DNA from: an uncultured Megamonas sp.
Lineage (GTDB): Bacteria; Bacillota; Negativicutes; Selenomonadales; Selenomonadaceae
DNA length: 13,817 bases
Assembly: GCA_900554895.1 (NCBI GenBank)
Contig: USIX01000054.1
Span: forward strand, 1-13,817
Direction: 5' to 3'
Under the pieces are notes generated by a model. It made no database searches. It saw only the letters and a program-made list of their open reading frames with translations, and was not told the origin of the DNA. This document shows positions 7,052 through 13,817 of the stretch, piece after piece. A program made the translations under genes and the position numbers. The stretch's first letter is position 1. Each line of letters begins with the position of its first letter.

Positions 7052-7091
7052 AAAAGAAGATTTACCGCAAATAAGCGATAAACCTTCTTTT
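7052..7091 (-). terminator. Terminator-like hairpin in leader of MFS gene
   Basis: On the minus strand AAAAGAAGGTTTA pairs with TAAATCTTCTTTT (12 of 13 positions), extended inside by CGC/GCG, and is followed by TTTTTGTTG. It would end read-through from the molybdenum hydroxylase operon. It also lies between the only good promoter (7107-7133) and the MFS start at 7023, so it may act as a leader attenuator as well. Confidence 0.75.
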
Positions 7092-7106
7092 ATTTATTGT
7101 TTGCCC

Positions 7107-7133
7107 GTTATATCGGCCGATATAATGAGTCAA
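7107..7133 (-). promoter_or_regulatory. MFS-EamA promoter with 18-bp palindromic operator
   Basis: On the minus strand TTGACT (7133-7128) precedes TATAAC (7112-7107) by 15 bases, a shortened spacer. The perfect palindrome TTATATCGGCCGATATAA (7108-7125) covers the spacer and the -10. That is the placement and size of a TetR- or MarR-type repressor operator. No regulator gene is adjacent. The -35 starts only a few bases past the stop codon at 7140. Confidence 0.55.
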
Positions 7134-7139
7134 TCGATT

Positions 7140-9416
7140 TTATTTTTCGAGCAGTGCCATAGCTATTTTTTCACTCGTAATCGGCAGTTCCTTAAACCAG
7201 ATGCCGGTGGCATTGTAGATAGCATGGGCGATTGCCGGCGACGGTGTATTGATTACGATTTCACCAATGGATTTTGCACCGTACGGACCGGACTGTTCGT
7301 AGCTATTTTCAAAAACAACGCGCAGTCTGCCCATATCAAGGCGAGTAGGAATTTTGTACTGCATTAAGGAATTTTCCGCTACCGTACCTTTATTATTGTA
7401 CGTTACTTCTTCATACAGTGCCATACCGATACCCTGTACAATACCGCCTTCCGTCTGTACGCGGGCAAGGTTCGGATTAATCGGCGTACCGCAGTCAACG
7501 GCAGCGCAGTAATCGAGAATTTCCACATGACCTGTTTCTTTGTCAAGTTCGATTTCTACAGCTCCTGCCATAAAAGGCGGCGGTGAAGACGGCATACTGT
7601 TTGTTACCGTATTTACAAGTTCATCATTATTGCCGCACATGGAAGCGATGGCGATATCCCGAAGTTTTACGCTTTCTCCCGTCTGTTTGTTTAAAACGGC
7701 TGCGCCGTCAAAATCCGTATCTGCCGCATCACATTTAAGCATTTTGGCGCCGAATGCCTTTATTTTTTCAATCAGACCAAGAGCCGCTTTTTCCGTAGCT
7801 TTTCCCGTTACATAAGTTGTGCTGGAAGCATACGAACCGGAATCATACGGTGTTGCAGCCGTATCTGCGGCGCAGACTCCGATATCCTCCATCGGGCACA
7901 TAAGCGTCTCAGCGGCAATCTGCGCCAAAATCGTATCACAGCCTGTTCCCATGTCGGCTGAACTGAACGACAATGTATAGTTGCCTTCGTCATTCAGTTT
8001 TATGCTGGCGGAGCCGACATCAACATTACTGATACCGGACCCCTGCATGGCCATAGCAATACCGACACTTCTGATTTTGCCGTTTCCCATATCGCGTGCC
8101 GGATATTTTTTCTCCCAGCCAATCATCTGTTTGCAGCGTTCCACACAGCGGTTAAGAGCACAGCTCGTCGCCGTTTCACCGTAATAGGCAGGCATAACAT
8201 CGCCCTCGCGTACCATATTCATCTCACGCAGTTTAATCGGGTCGATATGAAGTTTTGCCGCCAGTTCATTCACTGCACTTTCCACAGCGAAAATTCCCTG
8301 CGTCGCACCGTAGCCGCGATAGGCACCGGCACTCATTTTATTTGTGTAAACAACATCGTATTTGAAGCGAAATGCTTTTAAGCCGCGGTACAAAGGTATG
8401 GATTTGTGACCGGAAAGACCGACAGTTGTCGGCCCGTGTTCACCGTAAGCCCCCGTATTGGAAAGCGTGTATACGTCAATAGCCTCGATTTTGCCGTCTT
8501 TCGTTGCACCGACGCGTACTGTAACTTCCATCTCATGACGTGGTGAAGAAGCTATCTGGCATTCCGTGCGGGTGAAAATCATTTTGGACGGTCTGCCCGT
8601 TTTATACGTTACGAACGCCGGAAAAACTTCCGCTACTACAGTCTGCTTAGCACCGAAGCCGCCGCCAATGCGCGGTTTTGTAACACGGATTTTCGACTGC
8701 GGTATATCAAGCGCATGGGCTACGATACGACGCACATGATAAACAATCTGCGTGGAGCTGATTACGTTCAATTTGCCGTAAGTATCCATGTAGCAGTAAG
8801 TGCAGAACGGCTCCATCATTGCCTGCTGACATGCTTTCGTATGGTATACGCCTTCCACGACAACATCACAGCCGGCAATCACTTCATCCACGTTACCGCC
8901 GCTTTCACAGCCGCTGGCACACAGGTTGCGCTTATTGTCCGCACCTACCGGCGCAAGTGAACGCCAGCTGTCTTCCGGATGAACAAGATTTTTATTGTCT
9001 TTTGCCTGACGAAAATCAAGCAACGGTTCCAACACCCGATATTTTACCTTTATCATCTTCAAAGCCCTGTCAACAGCCTGTTCCGTTTCACCGGCAACAA
9101 TAGCCACCGGATCACCAACATAGCGGACATGCCGGTCAAGGATTAATCTGTCGTACGGGCTTGGTTCCGGATAAGTCTGACCTGCCATGGTAAAACGTTT
9201 CTGGCTTACATCATTATATGTGTATATGCCTACAATCCCCGGCACTTTTGCAGCTATCACCGTATTGATATTTTCTATAATTGCATTGGCATGAGGACTG
9301 CGCAGGACTTTAACGATAAGGCAGTCGTGCGGCGCAATATCATCAAGATAAACCGGTTTGCCGGTAACCAGTGCCATGGCATCGGATTTCATAATCGGCT
9401 GATTTACGTATTTCAT
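7140..9416 (-). CDS. Molybdenum hydroxylase, molybdopterin subunit
   Basis: A 758-residue catalytic subunit of the xanthine dehydrogenase/aldehyde oxidase family, which hydroxylates heterocycles or aldehydes using water and passes electrons to the 2Fe-2S and FAD subunits. The N-terminal hammerhead domain (about 10-125) contains the VGDPVAIVAGE stretch (100-110). The cofactor loop GGGFGAK is at 251-257, and Glu285 in TRTECQ aligns with a substrate-contact glutamate of xanthine dehydrogenase. AYRGYG is at 365-370, and Glu719 in GAKSIGE is the catalytic base. The active-site loop reads AYRGYG rather than AYRCSFR, so it is not a form I CO dehydrogenase. Length matches separate-subunit XDH. It overlaps the 2Fe-2S gene by 4 bases. 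The substrate (purine, nicotinate or other) is undecided, and no purine genes lie nearby. Confidence 0.9.
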   Translation of the reverse strand: MKYVNQPIMKSDAMALVTGKPVYLDDIAPHDCLIVKVLRSPHANAIIENINTVIAAKVPGIVGIYTYNDVSQKRFTMAGQTYPEPSPYDRLILDRHVRYVGDPVAIVAGETEQAVDRALKMIKVKYRVLEPLLDFRQAKDNKNLVHPEDSWRSLAPVGADNKRNLCASGCESGGNVDEVIAGCDVVVEGVYHTKACQQAMMEPFCTYCYMDTYGKLNVISSTQIVYHVRRIVAHALDIPQSKIRVTKPRIGGGFGAKQTVVAEVFPAFVTYKTGRPSKMIFTRTECQIASSPRHEMEVTVRVGATKDGKIEAIDVYTLSNTGAYGEHGPTTVGLSGHKSIPLYRGLKAFRFKYDVVYTNKMSAGAYRGYGATQGIFAVESAVNELAAKLHIDPIKLREMNMVREGDVMPAYYGETATSCALNRCVERCKQMIGWEKKYPARDMGNGKIRSVGIAMAMQGSGISNVDVGSASIKLNDEGNYTLSFSSADMGTGCDTILAQIAAETLMCPMEDIGVCAADTAATPYDSGSYASSTTYVTGKATEKAALGLIEKIKAFGAKMLKCDAADTDFDGAAVLNKQTGESVKLRDIAIASMCGNNDELVNTVTNSMPSSPPPFMAGAVEIELDKETGHVEILDYCAAVDCGTPINPNLARVQTEGGIVQGIGMALYEEVTYNNKGTVAENSLMQYKIPTRLDMGRLRVVFENSYEQSGPYGAKSIGEIVINTPSPAIAHAIYNATGIWFKELPITSEKIAMALLEK

Positions 9417-9880
9417 GCCTCTGCACCTCCGTTTTTATAATTCAGAAAGGCACGAATGCCTCGCAGTTGCCCTTCGTAGCCGGAACAACGGCACAGATTT
9501 CCCGCCAGATATTCCAAAATCTGCTCATCGGTCGGATTGGGATTTTCCCGAAACAGTGCAATGGCATTCATAATAAAACCCGGATTGCAGAAACCGCACT
9601 GTTCCGCACCCTGATTGGCAATAAATGCGCCAAATTCGGCTGCTTCATCCTGTAATCCCTCCAATGTCGTTACGTGTTTGCCGTCGGCACGCGCCGCCAG
9701 CATGGAGCAGGAAAGCACCGGTTTGTTTTCGACAAATACGGTGCAAAGGCCGCAGTTGGAAGTGTCACAGCCTCTTTTCACGCTTTTGCAGCCGTGTTCA
9801 CGTACAAAATCTATGAGCAGTGTATCGGCACTGATTTCTTCCGATAAACGTTTACCGTTAAGCCATATATTTAAAATCAT
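9413..9880 (-). CDS. Molybdenum hydroxylase, 2Fe-2S subunit
   Basis: A 155-residue electron-transfer subunit with both clusters of the family intact. The plant-type N-terminal cluster is Cys38, Cys43, Cys46 and Cys58 (GCDTSNCGLC, then LSC). The C-terminal helical cluster is Cys95 and Cys98 (CGFC) plus Cys130 and Cys132 (CRC). The first loop reads CDTSNCGLC where the more usual form is CGEGxCGAC. It carries electrons from the molybdenum centre to the FAD subunit. Its ATG overlaps the end of the FAD gene as ATGA, and its own stop overlaps the start of the large subunit in the same way, so the three chains are made in a coupled series. Confidence 0.94.
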   Translation of the reverse strand: MILNIWLNGKRLSEEISADTLLIDFVREHGCKSVKRGCDTSNCGLCTVFVENKPVLSCSMLAARADGKHVTTLEGLQDEAAEFGAFIANQGAEQCGFCNPGFIMNAIALFRENPNPTDEQILEYLAGNLCRCSGYEGQLRGIRAFLNYKNGGAEA

Positions 9881-10671
9881 GCGTCAATTCCCCCTATAGA
9901 TAATAATGCACGTTTCACCAGAACATACGCTAAATGTTTGCGGTAAGCGGCACTGCCGCGAATATTAGAGTCGGTCTTAACCGTTTCTTTTACATATTGA
10001 GCAAATTTTTCCACGTTTTCCGCATTTAGTCCGTTATCTAAAATATTTTTTTCATCAGCAATAATTACAGCGCGATGCGGCGTAGCACCTACAACTGCCT
10101 GCCATTTATCATGATGACGGCTGAGAGCCACCGCCAAAACCGGAAAGTCCGTTTTCGTCTGGCGATGTGATAAATAAGCACATTCAATCGGTGTTTTCTT
10201 TACGATAATACGTACCAGTATATCATTGTCATACGGCATTTTGGCAAACTCGCCGATTGGTACAATTCCGGCATGATGAAGCTCAACGTAAGCATCAAGT
10301 GCCATAAATACTGTAAGTACATCGGAAAAACCGTAACGTCCGAAAATGCTGCCGCCGACCGTTGCCAGATTGCGGAACTGTACGCCGACGATATGACGCA
10401 TTGCTTCACGCACAGCATTATGTGTATATTCATTCAATGCTGTATTTGTTTCCAAATCACGCAACGTAACCATTGCACCGATGGAAAATTCACTGTCTGT
10501 TTCTTCGATAACATCAAGTTTTAAATCGGACATATCGATAGCAATGTTCACGTTGCCCGTCTGCATTTTCAGCCAAAGCATACCGCCGATGATGCGATTT
10601 GTTTTCTTCTGGTTCAATTCATATGCTTCTTCCAAAGATTGCACTTTACGAATTTCTTTTATTGTAAGCAC
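9877..10671 (-). CDS. Molybdenum hydroxylase, FAD-binding subunit
   Basis: A 264-residue flavin subunit (CoxM/XdhB type), somewhat short for the family at about 280-300. The first FAD loop reads IGGMLWLK (28-35) rather than the usual AGGTDLL. The second reads TVGGSIFGRYGFSD (104-117) rather than TVGGNIANASP. RGSAAYRK (238-245) near the C-terminus is the expected family signature. The start is GTG at 10671, backed by AAGGGGAG at 10677-10684, five bases upstream; no ATG lies nearby in frame. The order FAD, 2Fe-2S, Mo is that of cox/cut operons, not the E. coli xdhABC order. It begins just past a terminator with no visible promoter between. The electron acceptor is not evident. Confidence 0.9.
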   Translation of the reverse strand: MLTIKEIRKVQSLEEAYELNQKKTNRIIGGMLWLKMQTGNVNIAIDMSDLKLDVIEETDSEFSIGAMVTLRDLETNTALNEYTHNAVREAMRHIVGVQFRNLATVGGSIFGRYGFSDVLTVFMALDAYVELHHAGIVPIGEFAKMPYDNDILVRIIVKKTPIECAYLSHRQTKTDFPVLAVALSRHHDKWQAVVGATPHRAVIIADEKNILDNGLNAENVEKFAQYVKETVKTDSNIRGSAAYRKHLAYVLVKRALLSIGGIDA

Positions 10672-10693
10672 CTTAGCTCCCCTTTCTTACATG

Positions 10694-10727
10694 AAAAAAG
10701 CTATCCGGCAAATACTGTCAGATAGCT
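10694..10727 (-). terminator. Terminator after cvfB, directly before hydroxylase operon
   Basis: On the minus strand AGCTATCTG (10727-10719) pairs with CGGATAGCT (10707-10699), nine pairs with one G-U, followed by TTTTTT (10699-10694). It starts 8 bases past the cvfB stop. The T-run ends only 22 bases before the GTG of the FAD subunit, so it sits in that operon's leader as well. Confidence 0.85.
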
Positions 10728-10734
10728 GTCATGG

Positions 10735-11607
10735 CTACACCTGTTTTAAATAAGTCCAGCCGTCTTTTTGTTCTGCTTTGCCTTCCTTCATAAGATGACC
10801 CAATGCTCTTTTAAAAGCCGCTTTACTGATACCGAACCGTTCACGGATTACTTCAGAGGACGTATCATCGCAGTACGGCATTTTGCCGGCGCGGTTTTTC
10901 AGTACCTCCAGTATCATTTGAGCATCCATGTCAATGGCTTTTTCTTTTGCCGGACGCATGGAAACATTAATTCGTCCATCCTCGCGAATGAAGGTTACCC
11001 GCGTTGACAAAGTCTGACCGACGCGCGGTTTTTCCGTCATTTCTTTTTTGTCCAGAAAAGCGATATGGCGTTTATCCGTAAAAATAAATGCACCCTGGTC
11101 GGTAAAATTATAAACGGAACCAGTCACCGTATCGCCGATTTTTACATCTTCAGCCGGCCTGGAGGCACGGCGCATCTCATCTTCGACTTTCATCGTCATG
11201 GCAAGACGGCCTGATTTATCTGTATATAATTTTGCCCAAACAATTTCGCCAACCTGCAAATTGCCGCGCATACCGGCGTACGGCATAAAGATGCCGCGTT
11301 CGGCACCGACATCCAGAAAAGCTCCGTCTTTACTCGTATTGATTACCTTTAGACGGGCAATTTGTCCTTCGCGCATTTTCGGCGTGCGCATACTGGCTGT
11401 AAGACGTCCGTGCGGGTCTTTATATAGAAAAACCTTTACCTTATCGCCGATTTTTACCGGTTCAGTCTGCTGCATTTTGTGAAGCAGAATGTCATCATTC
11501 GTATTTCCTGTCTGCGCATCGAGAAATGCTCCCATATCGTTAATACGCGCAACTTTCATCGTTACCACTGTACTTGGCTGATATTTTAATTTATGTTCTG
11601 TAATCAA
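10735..11607 (-). CDS. cvfB: CvfB/YitL-like S1-domain RNA-binding protein
   Basis: A 290-residue protein of the CvfB family (S. aureus CvfB, B. subtilis YitL), which binds RNA and affects expression of virulence and stress genes. Repeated S1-type beta-barrels are visible: about 12-75 (MGAFLDAQTGN...DILLH), 80-142 (DGAFLDVGAERGIFMP) and 155-218 (QGAFIFTDKRHIAFLD). A winged-helix end follows (about 228-290: ILEVLK, then FGISKAAFKRALGHLMKEG). The start is TTG at 11607, set eight bases after GGAGAGG (11616-11622); the next in-frame ATG is at codon 17 and would cut into the first barrel. It follows rsfS by 17 bases and closes the yqeK operon before a strong terminator. Confidence 0.88.
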   Translation of the reverse strand: MITEHKLKYQPSTVVTMKVARINDMGAFLDAQTGNTNDDILLHKMQQTEPVKIGDKVKVFLYKDPHGRLTASMRTPKMREGQIARLKVINTSKDGAFLDVGAERGIFMPYAGMRGNLQVGEIVWAKLYTDKSGRLAMTMKVEDEMRRASRPAEDVKIGDTVTGSVYNFTDQGAFIFTDKRHIAFLDKKEMTEKPRVGQTLSTRVTFIREDGRINVSMRPAKEKAIDMDAQMILEVLKNRAGKMPYCDDTSSEVIRERFGISKAAFKRALGHLMKEGKAEQKDGWTYLKQV

Positions 11608-11624
11608 TTATACAACCTCTCCGA

Positions 11625-11975
11625 TTAATCCTCGTAATGTTCCGTCGGAGCTTCACCCCAAAGGTCTTCCAAACCGTAAAAACGACGTGCTTCTTCCGTA
11701 AATACGTGCACTATGCAGTTACCGAAATCAAGCAGTATCCATTCGGCATTTCTGTAACCTTCCTTATGCAGAAAAGTTTCGCCTGCTTTTGCCATTTCCT
11801 CTTCAATATTATCGGCAATAGCCCGAACTTGTGTAGAAGTTGTAGCACTGCATACGATAAAATAATCGGTAGTCGTTGTCAAATCGTGCATATTCATAAT
11901 TACAATATCTAAAGCTTTTTTATCGCTTGCCGCTTCGGCAATCAATCTGCTTTTACTTTCAGCTGTTTGAGTCAT
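11625..11975 (-). CDS. rsfS: Ribosome silencing factor RsfS
   Basis: A 116-residue RsfS/Iojap-family protein, the usual length. It binds uL14 on the 50S subunit and blocks joining with 30S, lowering translation when nutrients are short. Family hallmarks are DKKALDIVIMNM (18-29), TTDYFIVCSATTSTQVRAIAD (about 35-55), KEGYRNAEWILLDFGNCIVHVF (about 71-92) and the terminal YGLEDLWGEA. AAGGAAAG lies seven bases ahead of the ATG. It follows the LCP gene by 27 bases and precedes cvfB by 17. Linkage with yqeK is typical of Firmicutes. Confidence 0.97.
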   Translation of the reverse strand: MTQTAESKSRLIAEAASDKKALDIVIMNMHDLTTTTDYFIVCSATTSTQVRAIADNIEEEMAKAGETFLHKEGYRNAEWILLDFGNCIVHVFTEEARRFYGLEDLWGEAPTEHYED

Positions 11976-12002
11976 TTAATCACTTTCCTTTTTCATTTTT
12001 TA

Positions 12003-13022
12003 TTATTGTGCCGTTTCTTCCGAAACAGGCGGGAACATTTCATTTATTGCCTGTTCCACACGGGCTTTATCCGGTATCCAGTCGCCGCCTGAACCGAAAT
12101 TGCCTGGCAGCATCTGTATTTCAAATTTATTGGTGTACAAAGTATCCATTATATCTATGATACTGGATATATCTATAAGATTGATGTTCGTATCAAGATT
12201 ATCATTAAAAATAGTGATTATCGTCGGCAGTGCAGGCAGCGTTTCAATGGATATCAGCTTTTCAAGCAAAGCCTCTGCAAATTTCTGCTGGCGGTGCACT
12301 CTGCCGATATCACCCAAATCGTCAGTGCGAAAACGCAGATACTGCTGCGACATGTCACCTGTCAAATGTTGATAGCCTTTTTTTAAATGAATGGAAGTAC
12401 CGCCTGCCGGGTCTTCATAATTCATATCTCTTTCTACATATATATTCACGCCACCGATTGTATCGACGAATTTGCTCAAAGCTTTTCTGTCGAGTGCGAT
12501 GTAATGCGTAATAGGAATGTTCAATAATTGCGATACGGTATTAACCGTAAGCGGCGAACCGCCGTAATAATAGGTAAAACTTAAATAATCCGGTTCCTTT
12601 CTGCCGGCGATGACGGTTTTTATATTGCGCGGCAAAGCCAAAAAGCGCACCTGTCCGCTTGTATGGTCCATACTTATAAGCATAAGAGCATCCGCATAAC
12701 GGCCGGATTCGCCGATACCTTCAACAGGCTGGTCATCTATACCGATTAAAAGGATATTAGTATAATTTTCAAATCTTTTATCAATAATCTGAGGTGCAAT
12801 CGGTGGTTTAACTGGTTTACTGGGATTTTCTTCTCTGTACTGTGCATATTTCAAACTGGCAAAATTATAAACTTCGGATAATGCAACGTATGCGCCGTAA
12901 ACAATTCCTGACCCGAGCAGTAGAACGAGAAACAGTCTGCCTAATTTTATACGTCTGATAAGCGGTTTTTTTCGCCTAATTTTTTTTGTGGAATTAGGCG
13001 AAGTATTTTTCTTTACTGCCAT
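12003..13022 (-). CDS. LytR-CpsA-Psr (LCP) wall-polymer transferase
   Basis: A 339-residue LCP-family protein, which attaches polyprenyl-linked glycopolymers to peptidoglycan or related acceptors outside the membrane. A basic N-terminus (KKIRRKKPLIRRIK) precedes one membrane helix (about 29-48). A proline-rich linker follows, then the LCP domain from about 87. The core motifs are GIDD (94-97), RYAD at 108-111 where most members have RSD, and PRN at 131-133 where most have PRD. The C-terminal signature RFR...D...R..RQQ (Arg230, Arg232, Asp238, Arg241, Arg244) is intact. The ATG shares one base with the yqeK stop (TAATG), indicating translational coupling. LCP genes between yqeK and rsfS are known from other Firmicutes. 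Confidence 0.93.
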   Translation of the reverse strand: MAVKKNTSPNSTKKIRRKKPLIRRIKLGRLFLVLLLGSGIVYGAYVALSEVYNFASLKYAQYREENPSKPVKPPIAPQIIDKRFENYTNILLIGIDDQPVEGIGESGRYADALMLISMDHTSGQVRFLALPRNIKTVIAGRKEPDYLSFTYYYGGSPLTVNTVSQLLNIPITHYIALDRKALSKFVDTIGGVNIYVERDMNYEDPAGGTSIHLKKGYQHLTGDMSQQYLRFRTDDLGDIGRVHRQQKFAEALLEKLISIETLPALPTIITIFNDNLDTNINLIDISSIIDIMDTLYTNKFEIQMLPGNFGSGGDWIPDKARVEQAINEMFPPVSEETAQ

Positions 13023-13594
13023 TATAATTCTCTGTTTAAGAGAATTTCATTACGGGCAGCAACTGTATATGGATGAATTGTATGTCCTTTGCGCATAATG
13101 AATGTTATGGACTGGTCAAAGGCACTTATCATAACGGTGTCAAGGTCTTGTGTTGCGGCCATCTGACGGAGCTTATCCACTTCATCGTATTTGCGGTGCG
13201 GTTCAATCATATCCGCCAGATAAATTATTTTATCCAAATCGGACATATTGGCTCCGCCAACCGTATGCGAGGCAATGGCTTTTAATACAGCCGTATCGTG
13301 AATGCCGTATTCTTCCTTGGCTATAGCTGTACCGAGAGGCGCATGCATCAGTATCGGCAGCTGTCTGTCGATATCAGTAATGTACAAATGACGCTTCTGC
13401 GCTTCTGCCAGTAACTGGCTCGTTTCAAATTCACGGGCACAGTCATGCAAAAGCCCTGCAAGAGCCGCTTTCTTTTCATCTACATTAAATCTTTTTGCCA
13501 ATTCAACAGCGGTATTCATTACTCCGATACAATGAGCATAGCGTTGAGGTTTCAGTTTTGTCTGCAACAGGGACTGCATTTCGTTAATATCCAC
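13022..13594 (-). CDS. yqeK: YqeK HD-domain phosphohydrolase
   Basis: A 190-residue HD-domain protein of the YqeK family, characterised elsewhere as a symmetrical diadenosine tetraphosphate (Ap4A) hydrolase using an Fe/Mn pair. Metal ligands are in place: His21, His50-Asp51 (LLHDCAR), His84, His110 (ASHTVGG) and Asp128 (YLADMIEPHR). Residue 1 is encoded by GTG, six bases after AAGGAG (13601-13606); an in-frame ATG at codon 6 is too close to that site. nadD, its usual upstream partner, is not here: the gene follows rnpB directly. No convincing promoter is visible in the 68 bases between, though the region is AT-rich enough to hold one. It heads the LCP-rsfS-cvfB operon. Confidence 0.95.
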   Translation of the reverse strand: MDINEMQSLLQTKLKPQRYAHCIGVMNTAVELAKRFNVDEKKAALAGLLHDCAREFETSQLLAEAQKRHLYITDIDRQLPILMHAPLGTAIAKEEYGIHDTAVLKAIASHTVGGANMSDLDKIIYLADMIEPHRKYDEVDKLRQMAATQDLDTVMISAFDQSITFIMRKGHTIHPYTVAARNEILLNREL

Positions 13595-13662
13595 AGTAAA
13601 CTCCTTCTTTTTCGATTGCTTGCGAATTAAAATAAATCAATTCACCTAAAAATTTTTTCAAC

Positions 13663-13685
13663 AAAAAAACTGCCTTATCGGCAGT
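13663..13685 (-). terminator. Terminator of RNase P RNA gene
   Basis: On the minus strand ACTGCC (13685-13680) pairs with GGCAGT (13674-13669) around the loop GATAA, followed by seven T (13669-13663). It lies about 12 bases past the end of the RNase P RNA homology. Confidence 0.92.
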
Positions 13686-13696
13686 ATTTTTTACAA

Positions 13697-13817
13697 AGGC
13701 TATGAGTAATCAATAAGCCGAGTTTTGTTCCACTTGCGTGGCGATAATCATTTATCTTGGCATTATAGTTACCTATAAGCTCTAGCGACACAACCCGGAA
13801 GGCTCTGCGGGCCGCTT
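13697..13817 (-). ncRNA. rnpB: RNase P RNA, 3' part (cut by window end)
   Basis: Read on the minus strand, the sequence shows conserved 3' features of bacterial RNase P RNA, the catalytic subunit that trims tRNA 5' leaders. GATAAATGATTATCGCC (13757-13741) is followed by ACAAAACTCGGCTTA (13728-13714), matching the near-universal ACAGAAnCCGGCTTA. After that comes what should be the 3' strand of helix P1 (to about 13697). A terminator follows. The 5' two thirds lies beyond the window, so the P1 partner and the exact 3' end cannot be checked. Confidence 0.9.

Noticed and set aside
7140..9416. CO dehydrogenase large subunit, suggested by the cox-like gene order
   Set aside because: The active-site loop is AYRGYG, without the AYRCSFR form of genuine form I CO dehydrogenase.
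9615..9899. Plus-strand open frame opposite the 2Fe-2S subunit
   Set aside because: It is a shadow of the minus-strand gene, whose eight cluster cysteines are intact, and has no ribosome binding site.
10672..10734. Purine riboswitch ahead of the hydroxylase operon
   Set aside because: The gap is 63 bases and is mostly a simple terminator hairpin; the three-way junction and conserved loops are absent.
12230..12511. Plus-strand open frame opposite the LCP gene
   Set aside because: It is antisense to a well-supported gene, with no recognisable domain, start signal or promoter.

Overview
The window reads as a chromosomal segment of a low- to mid-GC anaerobic Firmicute. A gut member of the Negativicutes is plausible, but no rRNA or other definitive marker is present. 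The supporting signs are AGGAGG-type ribosome binding sites, several GTG and TTG starts, a run of rnpB, yqeK, an LCP gene, rsfS and cvfB on one strand, a redox-type Hsp33, and a three-subunit molybdenum hydroxylase. There is no phage, IS element, CRISPR array or tRNA in view.

Region 1 (1-3681, mostly plus strand) starts with about 480 non-coding bases holding a 23-bp hairpin and, just before the first gene, an exact FNR-consensus palindrome. It then carries four plus-strand genes: a small exported Pro/His-rich protein, an S66 LD-carboxypeptidase with an unexpected signal peptide, a small protein I do not recognise, and a membrane-anchored purple-acid-phosphatase-like metallophosphoesterase preceded by a coupled 7-codon leader ORF. 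The theme is the cell envelope and periplasm. A bidirectional terminator closes the block against the convergent hslO.

Region 2 (3683-7133, minus strand) holds hslO (Hsp33, the redox-switched chaperone) under its own promoter, then an MFS drug/metabolite exporter followed by an EamA/DMT permease as a two-gene export operon. That operon has a candidate promoter covered by an 18-bp perfect palindrome, and a terminator-like hairpin lies in its leader.

Region 3 (7140-10671, minus strand) is a tightly coupled molybdenum hydroxylase operon in the order FAD subunit, 2Fe-2S subunit, molybdopterin subunit, with two 4-base ATGA overlaps. It belongs to the xanthine dehydrogenase/aldehyde oxidase family; the substrate cannot be decided from sequence. 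Its start lies immediately behind a terminator, leaving no room for a promoter of its own.

Region 4 (10694-13817, minus strand) is housekeeping: the 3' part of RNase P RNA with its terminator, then yqeK (HD phosphohydrolase), an LCP-family wall-polymer transferase, rsfS (ribosome silencing factor) and a CvfB-like S1-domain protein. This looks like one operon, with spacing from a 1-base overlap to 27 bases.

No clearly new multi-gene system is evident. The best leads are regulatory architectures: terminator-like hairpins directly in front of three gene starts, the palindrome-covered efflux promoter, the FNR-like box, the mini leader ORF, and the Pro/His-rich exported protein.
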